Origin: Montifringilla adamsi | Taxonomy: Eukaryota > Chordata > Aves > Passeriformes > Passeridae | Direction of reading: 5' to 3' | DNA: 64,000 nt | Assembly (NCBI GenBank): GCA_017590115.1 | Contig: JAGGNK010008559.1 | Coordinates: 7,371,888-7,435,887 of the forward strand | Shown here: positions 14,301 to 27,448 of the stretch, one piece after another | Layout: every line of letters begins with the position of its first letter | Position numbering within the stretch: position 1 is the first letter of the stretch | Made by a program: the position numbers and the translations under genes | The notes under the pieces: generated by a model | The model's input: the letters and a program-made list of their open reading frames with translations, nothing else | The model's database searches: none | What the model was told of the DNA's origin: nothing

Positions 14301-16600
14301 GACGTTATTTGTATGAAATGTAAGAGTGCTATTACTCACCTGCAATTAAAAAGAATAGTTTGATTTGGTTTCTTGCCGAGAGAATTATGTGAATATTTTC
14401 CCTTTTGCCAGGTCATGAATTTTGCCAGCTTCCATAATCTGAAGGTAGCATTCCAGGCTCTGACTAAATTGTGAATGACACAAGTCAGATCATTTTGGAG
14501 GGGAAATCATTCTTTTTCTGAAACCTAAATGATAAACCTTCATTTTTTTTTCATCCACGTTCTCTGCAAGGGGCTGGCTTGCAATGTCATGAAAGCACAA
14601 TTTTAATTGGTATACTTCTTGGCACAGTTTGAGAAGAGTCCAAGATCTGCATGGAGACTCAATTATTCTACCCTCTCTGGATTTGGACCCTCAAGGCATG
14701 GATTAAGATGAGACATTAATGGGGCAGCATGCAAAAGCTTGTATTACTGAAATAGATCTCCTTCGTGGATAAAAAGAAATAGGAACTTTCCAACTTACAA
14801 TTCTAAGCCAGAACAAAGCTTCAGATAGGGAAAAGAGTCAGACAAGGATCTGGGCAAAGATTGGTGATGCAATGAAAGCATGGGAGCCATCTAGAGGGGA
14901 TTTTGGCTGGGTTGCATCTTCCAGTGTAAGGAAACAGCAGTTCAGAAGGCTCTGAGTGCAGGCTCATACCACATCTGGCAAAGGGAATCATTTCACATGC
15001 ATTAAATGCATGAATGCAATTTAAAAAACAAACAAAAAAAGGCAGAAGACAAGCAAGGGCAAGTAAAGAGAGTTAGTCTAAAGAGAGAAACTCTTTGGGT
15101 AAATGCCCTTGGTTCCTTTCCCCCCCTCCAGGTTCAAATCTACCATTTTCTTCATATTTTTTTTAGCTGACATGGAGGTTCCTCATACCAATTTGCCTCA
15201 ATGTTCATCAGAGTAAGAACACATAAAAACTTTGAGGTATTAAAAAAAGTTTTTCTTGCTCCCAGAGACATTTGCTTGAGGATTTCTCCCCCAAAAAATA
15301 AAATTAATTTTAAAAATTTTTGAATACTCACATTATGGAAAACAATTCTTGAGAGGAGTATCCATGCAGCCATCTTAAAGCTATTTTTTGGTTCAGGTCA
15401 AGAGAACCATAAAGTTAGTTAACCAGGGCTGGGTATAAGCTTCAGCTCTATCTTGATGCTGTATTAGACAGGTATCCAAGCATCCACAGATTCACCCCTT
15501 CACTTTGGTTTCTGAAAGAAAAAAAAAAAAATCAAATTTATGAGACTGAAGGATCCCTGTTTGCGCTCTGGTGCTTCAGGAGATGCCACACAACATTTAT
15601 TTAACACAAGAAAATAAAGCCAGGAAACATAACTTATGAGCTGCAAAAAACAGCCATTTTAGAACCCAGTAGAGGAAAAGTAACCTGAGGTATTCTCACT
15701 CCTAATTACAAGAAACCATCTTAATGTTCCACCCAGAGAGTTGATATTGCAAAGCAACAGCTAAATGCGGCCTTACAAAACACAAGTATTTTGTCACGTA
15801 AGTCTTTCCCTGGCAGTTCCCTTCCACGTGGCATTTTCCTACTTCTCAAACTTCTTGAGGATGTTTGAGTGCTTAGATAACACAGAGTAACCTGTCTTCT
15901 TGCAGTGGAGAGACAGAATGATTTGAAACCAGCTTATCTCAGGGTCATATCCTGCCATTGATTTTTTTTAGCACTCCCTATTGATTGCAGTGGTGAGTTC
16001 CACATACAGATCAATACCAGGATATGGCCTTTATTTATTAGTACACTTCTGGTCCTTCCACTCTACCCTAATGCCTCAAAACACGTGGAATTAATTACAG
16101 CATTCCACATTATATTGGCCTTGTTGTCTTTAGAGGAGCTAAGCCTTCATTTGGTCAACAGAATAATTTGAAAGGATTGTTTGGTGACTTCTGCCATTGA
16201 TCCAAAAATAGATCCTGTGACACATTCTTTAGGGGCAGGGATGAAGGAGAGGAGCAGAGCTATGTGGATAAGCACGTCCTTTGGCTTACCAGCACTTCCC
16301 ACTTGCAGCAGCACTAAATTCCCAGCAGAAGTTTCAGGCAGTGTCTTGACAATGAAAAATTCTCTGCATTGAGTCAATGGTCTGATTGTCCTGACCTAGC
16401 CTGATCTTAAAGACATCATGTACTAAAGAAATATAAGTTGGGCACTTGGCTGAAAATTCCTCTACTACTCATTTCTGAACTTCATCATCTTTTACTTATC
16501 AGGTCAGGCATACAGGAACTGGAATTTTCAAGGAGTTCATCTAATATGCATTTTTTACTTCCTGGGGCTTGGAAGGGGAACAAGCTGAAGCTGACCTGGA
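8311..16600. other. Non-coding; no gene seen
   Basis: AT-rich sequence with T14 runs at 8957 and 10901 and other short A/T runs. A GC-richer patch at about 12400-12720 has overlapping minus-strand frames of 103-109 codons without recognisable content. A ccacgtgg E-box palindrome lies at about 15828-15835. A tRNA B-box-like ggttcaaatc at about 15131 has no matching A box. Nothing else is supportable. Confidence 0.65.
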
Positions 16601-16610
16601 AAAATTACTG

Positions 16611-16683
16611 TATATTCTCCAACTGCCAAGAGCAGGACTAATTAGTGTACATTCTCCAACAGCTGCCAAGAGCAGGACTAATT
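16611..16683. repeat. Two-copy tandem duplication, ~37 bp unit
   Basis: Copy 1 (16611-16643) and copy 2 (16648-16683) share tattctccaac, then tgccaagagcaggactaatt. They differ by one substitution and a 3-base insertion (agc) in copy 2. A recent local duplication is the simplest explanation. Confidence 0.9.
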
Positions 16684-17542
16684 TCAACAGAGTTTTTCAG
16701 TGGTTCTGACTCAGGGCCTTGGCCCCATGCTGCAACTGGCCCTACAGCTTTACCAGCCATCTGCAGGGCTCAGGTTTGATACAGATTTTAAACTGCACAG
16801 GAACTGAAAGGTACAGTGTCTTTGAAGAGAGAGTGCCGTTTCATTTCTCCCTCTTACCACAGAATTTCTGCACAGATGCAGGCATAGGTAAAAACCAGCC
16901 ATGGGACTAAACTGAATGTTCTGCCTCCTGAGAAATAAGATCTTCTACTCAGAGTTATCACATTTGATGGCCAAAATACAATGCTATATTTAAAAACGGA
17001 GTAAATAAAACACTTCCTTCCTAGATGCTATGCCTTCATTACCTTTCTGCACTCTGCAAAATAGCACCAAGCTAACCTTGTGTGTTCAGAAGACTTTTTC
17101 TTTAAAAACAGAAAACCAAATAATCTTGTCAGTGTTTCTAGAATTACACTAGAGGCAGAGCAGAAGATGAACAGCCCCAAATTTTTCATCTATTACCCAA
17201 CCAGTGCATCCTGATATTGGGATGCAATAAACCAACAGCTATTTTTATAAGTACTGCCTGCGCCTGGGTACATTTGATTTAACCCAAGTGGGCAAAGGAA
17301 CAAATGAGCAAGGAAAAGAAAGTGCAGAGGGAAAACAGAGCTTAAAGATTTGTTCAATTGCCTTGGAGCCTTAGGAAAACATCAGTGCTCTGTTGACTTT
17401 GCTTCTCTTGTTCTCCTTTACATCACTGGAGGGTCTGGCCTGTGCTTTAAGAAAATACTGCTCCTTTTCAATTGTTAAGTAGTGACAAAGTCCAGGTGAC
17501 CCTAACACAGAGTCTGAGTGGTTTATGTCAAGCCTGGAGACA

Positions 17543-17559
17543 GTGACTCATGGAGTCAC
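17543..17559. promoter_or_regulatory. AP-1-like site inside an inverted repeat
   Basis: gtgactc (17543-17549), a 3-base spacer and gagtcac (17553-17559) form a perfect 7-bp inverted repeat. The left arm includes tgactca, the consensus AP-1 element, at 17544-17550. One short motif in a large non-coding region is weak evidence of function. Confidence 0.3.
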
Positions 17560-18990
17560 AGATGATCAGTTGATAAATGCCACCGGTATCAGAAACTTGG
17601 CCATTAACATGAGTGATGTGAGAACCAAGAGGTTAAGTAAAAGCTACCTCCATAATGAGTGTGTGATACAGAAAAGCAATGTTTTGACCCAGGCTTGGAT
17701 TTTTGGTTTTGTTTCTCTTTTGCCCTTAAGGTGGAGTTGACTTTGTAACTTTTGTTTGCTTTGTATGTTCTTTTTTTAATGCAACATTTTAATTTTTCAT
17801 GGGTGGGAAAAGGCTACAAGAAATGCTAGAAAGAGGTTCAGATGAACCACCAGGAGGTCCACTAGGATTTTTATTTTATTTTTCCCAAGATTCTGCTGCA
17901 ACAATGCAATGTGTCTGCCACAAACTGCTGGGTTTTGGAATTGCCTTTGCTTCAAAGTGACTCAGGAGCTGTTTTTAATGTGCTTCTAGGAAAGAGTAAA
18001 CTGTATTATTACATGCATTACAAGCAATAAGTTCCCTTATCTACAGTCAAACAAGACCAAGGACTTCGCTGAAGCAGAGCCCTCATGGAATCTTCCAAAG
18101 TTTTATTGCTTAAATGCATAAGCAGGCAGCACCTTAGATAACCACTCTGAGCAATCTTCTCAGCTGCAATTCAAGAATTCAATATGTCATTCAAGCCATT
18201 GTGTTCGACTTTGCTAATCTTCAGTGATTTAATGCAAAAAACCCTACAATTTAGAAAAACTGTGGGAAGCTTTGGCTGCCAACATGCAAAATCTCATGAA
18301 TTATTGAAGTAGAAACTGGTATTTCATAGTGGGGATAACTAGTTCTGAAGCATTTGTATGTATGCTGTATTTTTAATGCACCAAGCATTTACAGTCATAT
18401 TTCTTTTCTTCATCATCTTATTTCAATAAGAAAGAAGAAAAAGCAGTTTAGGCCACTAAAATTACAGATGGATTTATGAGAATGCAGTCCACTCATCAGA
18501 GGATTTAAATAAATATAGGGAAAGGGGTAAGAAGGCTTCCTGGCCTGTGGTGGCTTTAGGCATAACAGCCTTTACAAGGCTGAGTATTTAATATATTTCA
18601 CTCTAGTGAATATATTCCATTGTATCTCAAGAGGAGAGGCTAAAGTACAATTGCTTACATATTCATCAACAGTAATAAGAACCATTAACAGAAATCCATT
18701 TTGCAGTAATAAATATTTTTCTGCTATATTTCAGTTTGAAATTAAGTTATTATTTACCTACAAATACAGGGAAGAGGAGTTTCCTTTTCTTTTTCCCTGT
18801 TCAAAATTGTTTTCATTTAATTATTCATACAGTGGGAAACAAAAGAAATCAAAATCAGAATAAAACATCACATATGATACTTTCTCAACCTCTTCAATAA
18901 AAACTTGTTTTGGTAGAATTCCTAGTCAGTTGAGGATTTTGGAGATTTTACTTCTCTCTGGTGTGTGAATACACATGGAAAGCTTTAAAT

Positions 18991-19029
18991 ATCTGCTTAG
19001 AGATCATCTTAAATCTGCTTAGAGATCAT
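18991..19029. repeat. Two-copy tandem duplication, 22-bp period
   Basis: The 17-mer atctgcttagagatcat occurs identically at 18991-19007 and 19013-19029, separated by 5 bases. Confidence 0.92.
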
Positions 19030-21839
19030 TTTGTTTTGTGACACCAGTCTTAACACTTGAATGCAGATTTATTAATTCATTCTTTCCCATCAGGAGCCAG
19101 ACTGGAACTCAGGAGTTCCCCACATTTGCAGTCCCATCCTTATGCTCCCCACACTCTGTCTTGTTGGCACCACAACACACATCAGGGTTCTGGCAAGGTG
19201 TGATTTCCCCTACATGATCCTCCCTTTCACCTCTCCCATGCCAGCTTTGCTCTGCTATCAAAACTGCTGAAAGTTACTAACCTGTTGGAAGAGATGCTCC
19301 AAACTTGACTGAACCAGCCCTGAACAACATCATCTAGCTGGACCAAGTTTGAGCAGGAAGATTCTCATGGCATAATTAAAGGAATTATATATTGTGCTTG
19401 ACCTTCTGAACCAGATAGAAGCAAATTTTTCTTCTCAAAATGTAAAACTGAAGATTCAAATAAATTATATATTATAAAAATAGGAATTGCTGAGAATAAA
19501 AACTACTTCTTGCCTCATAGTAGGCCATGATAAGGTGAAAGTGCTGACATATTTTTCTTTTTTATAGTATTGATATTCCTATCAGCCAAAGCTTCCAGAC
19601 CTGAAAAAAAAGTCTTGGATTTCCATCTTGCATTTCTTGAACTTTCTGAGCCTAGAAAATTGGGTAACATGATGAACTCAGAAATGATTTGACATTATTC
19701 TTTTGAAATGAAATGAATAGTGATATTTGGCTAGAAGTTAGGGGAGGCCCATTCTGTGGCTTAGGAATTCAACATCTGGTTGCAGAAAACAGCCAACAAG
19801 AAAATCTTGCAACATTTGTGTGCAAGATGCAAGATTGTAAGATTATTACATCCCAGAATCTGTAGCATGCAATCCATCCATTTTAGATCATCTACCAACA
19901 CAGCACTCCTGAAAAGCAGGCAGCACGTATTGCAGTGGTTAGTAAAAATTTACATGGCTTAGCACACTCACAGGAAATCAGAATTGTCTCCTTCGTGTCA
20001 CATAAGAAGAGCAGAGCAGCAAAGGAGAGGCTCCTTATGAGGACCAGAGCAAAGGAAAGAATTAGAAAAATATTTGAAAAGATATGTTGGATCTGTTAGA
20101 GTGGCAGATTGGAGATTATTTTGAAGTGATGGGGTTATTACAGATGAATGAAATCCCTCTTCTTTACAAGGAAACAAACAAAATTAGAAGAAACCAACCA
20201 AACACAAAAGTGCATATTGTCATTTGTGCTGACTCTTTGGCTCCTAATAAATGACCCGAGCTGTCTGCAACACCAGAGCACTCACCAGTTTGAAAGCCCT
20301 GAAACTTTTCCAGAGGCTGTTTTGTTTATTTCTGTTGTAGCCAAATCCACTTAACAGGGCACTGTGATAAACACCCCTTTCCCTTGAGTTGTCCTGATGG
20401 CCAAGAGACTGAGTGCCAGGTGCTCTCAAAATGTAGTAAATAATTGTCTGTCTCATCCACTTAAGAAGCAGAGCTGCCATTCTGTGCAAGCCTGCTGTGT
20501 TTTCCTGATGTACCTGCTGGCTGCTGCTCTTACTTTGTTGTTTCCTTTTGTCAGGCATTAAATACAATCAGTAGGTTAATAAAATTTTAAGCATTTTGTA
20601 CAATGTTCAGTCATGCAGAAATTACTCAAAGCCCCAGAACAGGGTCTTCAAAAGGACCACAAGAGTTTGAAGTGTTAAAGGTTGGATCTTAATAGGACCA
20701 TCACTCTGGAGTTAAGGTTAGGTATGAGTTTAAACTCAGAATATGCCAGGGTAGACCAGTCAACCTGAATAATAATAGGCATGACATAAGCTGTGGTTTC
20801 TGACTTGGATACATGGTAGTGTTTATAATTTTTTTCCTCTGTTGGAGTGAAAGAGATATAGTGGAAAACATACCCAGTGTTGTGGGATTTGTGGATAATA
20901 AAAACAATCTGCTTATATGTGTTTACTGGGATTTGTCATAGAGCAAAAGGTGAAAAAAACAGATCCAGAAAGAGTCTCAGAGACAGCTTAAAGCTCATGA
21001 TTGGTGTCCATATGGAGCAGATGTGTGTTCTACTCTGTGAGTTCTTGGTGTTCCTGGACTAAACTGAAATGTTGAGGTTTTTGCTGAGGCTTCCTAGGGA
21101 ATGAGGGGCTGCTCTGCTGAGGCATTGTCGTGTCTGTGGGGAGCAGCACTGACAGGCTCCTGCTCTGGGTTAGGCTCTGCACAGCGCCAGATTTCCGTCA
21201 CCATGGACCAGATCCACAGCCCCTGGCCTTGACTGAGGACTGGTGCTTGCCTGTGATGGCTGCCCATATGTTTTTCTTTTCAACACAGCAAGGTATGTGA
21301 GAGCTCCTGTAACAGAGGTTGTTTATAATAGAGTGCACATCCCTTCTTCATCAACACAAAGACTGCTGTGGGAAGGCAAAGCTTATTTCATCGAAATATT
21401 CCATCTGAAGAAACAGTAGAATAAAATCAATAAAGAATTGATCTAAATCTTCCATGAGGCTCAAAAACTATCAGAAACCTGGGTTTGAAAGTGTTGATTT
21501 GTCAGTGTCCTTAGATATTTCTTTTTCCTAATCTATCTCATGAATTTAAAGAGCTTCCAGCCCAAATGAGGACTCACATGTTGCAAACACTCAGTTTGAC
21601 AGAAAATGTGTATTACAAAACCTCCTGTTTCTCAGTAAGCAGATAATGACCCGGTCAGAGAAAATACTGGCAGCAACTTTCAAAGGACTCTCAAAGACAT
21701 TTAGGTTATGCCTAAGTGACCTCAGTGATTCAGAGGACTCTGTGACCTCAGAGTGACTTTGAAAAACACAAAACACTTTTGCAAGCTGGAATGAGAGTTT
21801 CTGTGCATCTCTCCAGAATAAGCATCTACACTGGAATAA

Positions 21840-22262
21840 ATGAGTGAACCCAGCACCCTGGGCCTACCAGGCTTTTTTCAGGAGCCCCATGCCATGGTGG
21901 AGACTGGATGGGTAGGGACACCCCTGGAGTGTAGCTGGAGCAGTCCTTTACCACGAGCAGTGGTGACACCAGGACTGGATACAAGCAGACCAGGACATCA
22001 GACAGAGGGATGGTGGCCTTTTGCTGAGACAGCCCCCCACCCCAGTCTAGCATGGTCACCCACCTGAACAGAAACTTGATTCCAAGAGATCTGGGATTTC
22101 CACATATCCAACTCCCACACCTACCCACAGAGGTGGCTATCTCCTGGGAGCAAGTCACCATAGCTCTCTGCTACCTGGGGCATCATTCAGATCCTGATCC
22201 TCATGGGAAAGCTCCTGACCTGGGCTCTCCCTATGCCCACCATGGCTCTTGTGCCCCAGGGA
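21840..22262. other. Sharp GC-richer block, possible old insertion
   Basis: About 420 bp, visibly richer in G and C than both flanks, with C-runs and long frames open on both strands (+ 21840-22067, + 22052-22291, minus 21826-22161). The edges look abrupt. No terminal repeats, CR1 or retroviral motif could be identified by eye. It could be an unclassified repeat fragment, a non-coding exon, or local composition drift. Confidence 0.3.
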
Positions 22263-22547
22263 AGTGGGCACTACCAATTTTTATCATCTGAATTATGTTA
22301 ATCCATAAGACAAAGAATGGAGTAAATGTTTTAACTTTTTTGTATGTTAAGTGGAGCTACTGTAGTTGTGAATTGCTGATCAACTTCTGTAGCCTACTCT
22401 ATATTTTCCCTTGCAGCTATTCAGCATAAAGTTAGCTCTTGCTTTTTCAAAAGGCATGAGACGGCTGCCCACCAAAAACAATAGTCAGCATGGGAAAAGA
22501 ATGGCTGTTCCCTTTTGGTTAGAGACAAACCTCACTTCAAGCTGAAG

Positions 22548-22577
<30 letters not shown>
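22548..22577. repeat. A30 homopolymer
   Basis: Uninterrupted run of 30 A after gctgaag. The preceding 45 bases lack AATAAA or ATTAAA, arguing against a processed retrocopy tail. It is likely to be length-variable. Confidence 0.95.
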
Positions 22578-22579
<2 letters not shown>

Positions 22580-25500
22580 CAATCACAGTTTAATAGTTTT
22601 AGTGCCATAATAAACTAAAGTTATATTGCAGTGCTGTCTGCAGTGCCTGGCAAAAGCAAGCAACCCATCCACCAGGATAGACCCCTGTCTCCATATAAAT
22701 GCTTACTAAAAAGCTAAATCACCTTAGAGGAAGGATTTTACTGTCCTCCTGCTAAAGAAGCTTTATGAGCCATTTGTTCAGCTCAACCCTGTATCTTGTC
22801 AAGAGCACTGGCTGTATACTGCACTTGTCAGCATTTGTTCTCACATCCTATTCACTTGTATATTTTCATACATTGACAGCTTCTATCATCAAATTTAATG
22901 ACCTCTTTTAGACAAAGAAGTAACTGACTACTGAGATCTTCCTTTATTTGCAGTAACACTAACAAACCAATTCCTCAGCAAGCCTTTAGACAATTAAAAA
23001 GCATGTTCATTTTGTGTAGAACAGGCGTGATGCAGAAACCATCTACATGGCACCAGGACAGGTGCATAAGACACAGGGGCTACTCACCTTTTTGAAAAAT
23101 AGTAATTATTTTTATCTTAGACCCTTTCATGTCTCTGCCTTCAATGAAAAATTGTGTTCTGCAAAATATTTCATACTGTACAAATTCCTCTATGAGCCTG
23201 AGTCACACCTGATGCTTAATCAGTTCCTTTGAAACATTTTCTTCCATTTCATCCACAAAGAAATCATCTGAGGCTTGGTGAGACTTGTTTCCAACTTTAT
23301 AACAAACATTTCCAATATTTCTTGTCTTCCTGGTATTATTTTCCTCTTGAAATTCGCACAGGGCAATGCAGACCCTGGGAATGTCAATGTATTTACATCA
23401 GGACAAAGTCACCTTTGGATATGCAAGTCTCAGGAGTCAACAACACCCCACAAAATAAATGTACCAAGTGTAGATTGCAGTTATTAAGATTATTGGTTCT
23501 GAAGGGGAAGATGCAGTTTCCACCATTAGCAGAGAATCCAGCACCTGAAGGAATGGAAACTCTTATACCAAAGGTAATTAAGCAAAATGTACATCACAGA
23601 ATTGACTCCGTATTTTGGAACCATTAAACGCAGAACAATCTGTGCTCCTTTATTAATGTATTCCCATTAACACATTACACAAATGAGCAGCCTTGAAGAG
23701 TCACAGATTGTGACAGATGATCTCTGAGAAATCTCTTTACTTAGATGTACGGGCCATTTCCTCAAATGTGGATGTTTTAAGGAGAATTTCCCAAGGGAAA
23801 TTTATACAGGTCTACTTGTTTTCAACAAAATCCTTCCTCTGTAGGGCAGGGAGCAGATAAAATGCTTGCAGAAACTGTTTTGCAAGAAAAGCATTTCTGC
23901 TGCATGTGCCAGTTCCCAGCCGGTGGAACACATCTTGGAACAGGTCTCTACTAGACACAGGGGTGGAACTAAGTTTGGCAAAACAAAGACATGGTTCCAG
24001 AAACAAAGAGCGTCCTGTGAATGACTGATCCACTGCAAAAGAAAAGGAAATCGAAGGGGAGGGAGCTTCTTCAGGCTGCATTGTAATGCTAATTCACAAG
24101 AGTAACTCACCAAAAGAGGAAAGGAGTCTGCTCCGTGGTACAGCTACTGTACAGTGGAGAATTTAATATACATTTAAAGTACAGCAGCTTTACAAATTGG
24201 TGTGCAATGTTCTTTGCTATGTCACTCATGGGGTCATGAAAAAAAACACACTGAAAAACTCTATTATGCCAGAAGTCAGCTTAACACCACTGTAAATTGT
24301 ATATTTTGGTTGATCACATTATGCCACCTGAGATGGACACAGGTCTGGTCTGCAGCAGGTTATTTTTACCATTTATACAGGCAGTGATCCAGATCTCAAC
24401 TGTCTCACCTGTATTATGTCCATGGAAACTAAAGCCAAGAGCTAAACCCTTCCAGTGTACCTGCAAACAGCTGGTTCTCAGGAAAGCAGGATGACCTGCA
24501 CCTAATCTGACAATCATGCTTCCTCCCAGCCCCTGGGCTTTAAACAACATTAAGAAGGAGGAGCCAGGATGTGATAATGATTTGCTTCCACAGCCTGATA
24601 CTGCCATGTGAAGCACACAGGCAAAATAGGCCACAATCCTTTTTTGCAAAGAAGGAAACATATTTATTGTTAGTTAATAAACCAACCTGATTTTATTTCT
24701 TTCTACTTAATCCATACAAACTAGCTGAGCTCCCTAAATAGCTCCTGCAAGTTTCAAGACAATAAAATGTACTGATTTCTCTTTTAAAATACCTGAGACC
24801 TGAATGCAGCCCAAACTCTTAGAAAGTAATACAGAAGCCTGAAGACTGGTCTGGGTAATAGGTGATCAACATGTGTTTCCTAAACCTCACGACTATTAAG
24901 CACAATGTATGAAGATCTTTTAAACTTTCTGTTTTGGTCTGGTTTTATGTGGTTTGTTTGAGAATTCTGTGGGGCTTGTTTTCACTGGGACTCTGCAGAT
25001 ATTTTATTAGAAACCCTCTGGCCACACAATTGTCTCCAGGTCACCACGAAAGATCATCAGACACCTGCTCAGAGAATGGGCAGTTATTCCATCTGTGCCT
25101 CTCCTCCTGTACACAGCTCCTTCATACCATGCCAGCGCATTACATAAGCTCCCCAGGTCTCCAAGTACTTGAGTCTGTTTGTCCTAAATAAATAACCAAT
25201 TCTGCCACCTCTAAGCAGACCACAACATTTTTCCATGCACTTCTTCTCACAGTATAGTACTCCATTGAGTGAGGGTGGCAGAACCCAGCCTGAGGAGGCT
25301 CAGCTGTGCAGAAATTGTGTTTGGTGGTTGGACTGAGAATTTCAGCAGTGGTATTTGTCCACCTCACTAATATCTTGAAGCCCTAATTTAAACTCCATAA
25401 AACAAGCCAGGCTTCATGGAGCAGCAAAGTGCTCTTTACTGGCTTGTATAACAAAACAGACTCATGATTAATTATATCAAGTATAATCAAAATCCTACGC

Positions 25501-27260
25501 ACTATTAATTTAAGATAGCAAATACAGCAGTAAAATAAGATAATATCTGCTACTGTAATTTCTTTCCCTGAGGACTTTGCTACTGTAGGCCCAAAGAAAT
25601 AAATGACAGGCAAGGGAGTTACACCCTTTTTTATTTTGCTACCTAGCATTCACTGTGCAAATGTGTAGTTTTTTCCTTATCCCTGCTAATACCGATTTTT
25701 TTCACCAGAAATGTTAACAAGATTTTCTCCCTACTAGGTAGTCTGTTGCATGTGTGGTGGTATTGGTATGGTATAGAAAACACAGAGTTTTAAAAGTTCA
25801 TAGATTAATCTACGCTGATCCCACACCTTCCATCAAAAAGCCTTCCTTTCCTCTGTGTGTTCATGTGCCTGTAAGAACTTTCTGGATTTGCTCCATGACT
25901 TTTTTGCAGTCTTATTTTTGCTACTGCTTCACCAAAAAGACTTGTTACTGCAACATTTTTTTTTCAATATAAAGCACTTAGGATATCTTGTGAAATTATC
26001 TAAGGCCTTCCTCATGCAAAGCATCATGAAAATTCTGGAGAAATCCTAACCCTATTAAGATCAATGGTATCTTTGCCATGCCCTTCAACACTGTCAGGAT
26101 TAAGACCCCTGTTGGTTTACAATGATGAGATGTTGTTTGGATGATAAGTATTCCTGAGAGGAGGTTTGGATAAGCAGCCAATCAAAATTATTGGCCAGTC
26201 CAGCCTCAGTCATGGCTTTTCCCTGATTTGCATAAAACGACTCCAGATCTGAGTTTCTGTGGAAAAAATAAATTAGGTGAGTTTAGCTTAGTTTTCGGTT
26301 TCACTGAAAAAGTTACACTGAACTTTGGTATGTGACTGTTTGCTTAAAAAACATTCTTTCTGAATTCCTCCACACTTTTTTTTTTATCCCTCTGAAGAGT
26401 TTTAGGTCATTCTTATTGCAGACGAGTGGATTTCATCAAGCTGTAGAACTACTTTGATGGTCTGGAGTGTATTTTACTGGGTCATGGATTTGCTGTCTTT
26501 AACATTTGCTTAAGGAGCATGTCATCACATCTCAAACAAAACCAGTTCTGTCATCTGAGTGCTTTTATCAGGCTTTGCTGTCCTGGTATGCGATGAACCA
26601 CAAAATTTGCTATGCACCCCTTTAAATTATTACTTTACTGGGACAAATGAGTGAAGTGAAATTTGTATTTGGGGCTGTTCTGCTGGGGCTTTTGGCTGGT
26701 AAAACCGTGAAGCTTTTAGTCTGTGGTGGCTGGTGGGTAGAGCTTGCTTGTCAGTTTTCTTTTGCCTTATGTGTGTTTGTGTGTGTGGTTTGCTGTTTGT
26801 GTAGCAGGGTTTTTTTTTTAAGTTTGCATGTTTGGCTTTTGCAGTGTGAGCTGTTGGATCTTTATTCAGTCTGGCTTCTGCCATCACAAGTAGGTGTCAG
26901 ACCCACAGCATCATGGGTGGGGTGAAGGTGGCAAATAAATAAGTGGAAAATAAAAACTGAGAGTCTTAAGTTTCCTATGGTAGCCACTCTACTGAGATTC
27001 TTTAGATTATGTCCAAAACTCATAAGAGTCTCTAAAAACTCAGATATCATCTATCCAGACCACTATGCCACTCCAATCCAAAGCTGCTTGTAATTTTCAT
27101 TATATCTTCCAGTCTCTTTGTCTGAGAATATTCTGAGAAACCAGCAGGACAAATAATTAGGGTTAATCCTGACTATAACAACATCAACTTTTATTTATAC
27201 CAAAGTTACAGGGAGGGCATCTCCCCTTTTAGAGCAGATGAATTATTTAAAAGGGAGGAG
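22580..27260. other. Non-coding; no gene seen
   Basis: AT-rich sequence with short frames of up to 132 codons (+ 23229-23627), none recognisable. A GT-rich stretch occurs at about 26765-26805. No mobile element was identified. Confidence 0.65.
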
Positions 27261-27266
27261 GGGAGA

Positions 27267-27448
27267 GATAGGATCATAACCAAAGTACGTGCCTTATCAA
27301 AATTGTCAGGGCTTTTACATTCCATTTCCTTGTGATAAGACTCTTGTGCTGAGCTGGTATTCGGAAGTGAGCCCAAAGGGCTGGCTGATAAGTTTACATA
27401 AGGAAGGAAATAATCAATTTAGGGCTGTTACTGAATGAGCTCTTATCA
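27267..27448. promoter_or_regulatory. Candidate GATA-factor enhancer (four TGATAAG sites)
   Basis: The high-affinity GATA-factor site TGATAAG occurs four times in 156 bp: cttatca at 27293-27299, tgataag at 27333-27339 and 27386-27392, and cttatca at 27442-27448. Two are on each strand, 40-56 bases apart. A weaker agatag lies at 27267. An acattcca TEAD-type motif is at about 27318, and ttcct ETS-type cores occur between the sites. GATA factors bind WGATAR, so a homotypic cluster of this density is the classic form of a GATA-dependent enhancer. Conservation and tissue cannot be judged from the sequence. Confidence 0.4.

Larger units (their letters stand above)
16684..21839. other. Non-coding; no gene seen
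   Basis: Unremarkable AT-rich sequence apart from the AP-1-like inverted repeat at 17543 and the 22-bp tandem duplication at 18991. Open frames are all below about 110 codons and match nothing known to me. Confidence 0.65.

Noticed and set aside
15131..15140. tRNA/SINE B-box-like ggttcaaatc
   Set aside because: No A box at the right distance (a tagtctaaag word upstream fails the conserved GG), no cloverleaf and no SINE tail.
22480..22577. A30 run as a processed-pseudogene or SINE tail
   Set aside because: No polyadenylation signal, coding remnant or target-site duplication upstream.
26641..26925. Hydrophobic 92-codon + frame as a membrane protein
   Set aside because: It is the translation of GT-rich and T-rich low-complexity DNA, which gives Val, Cys, Leu and Phe in any frame.
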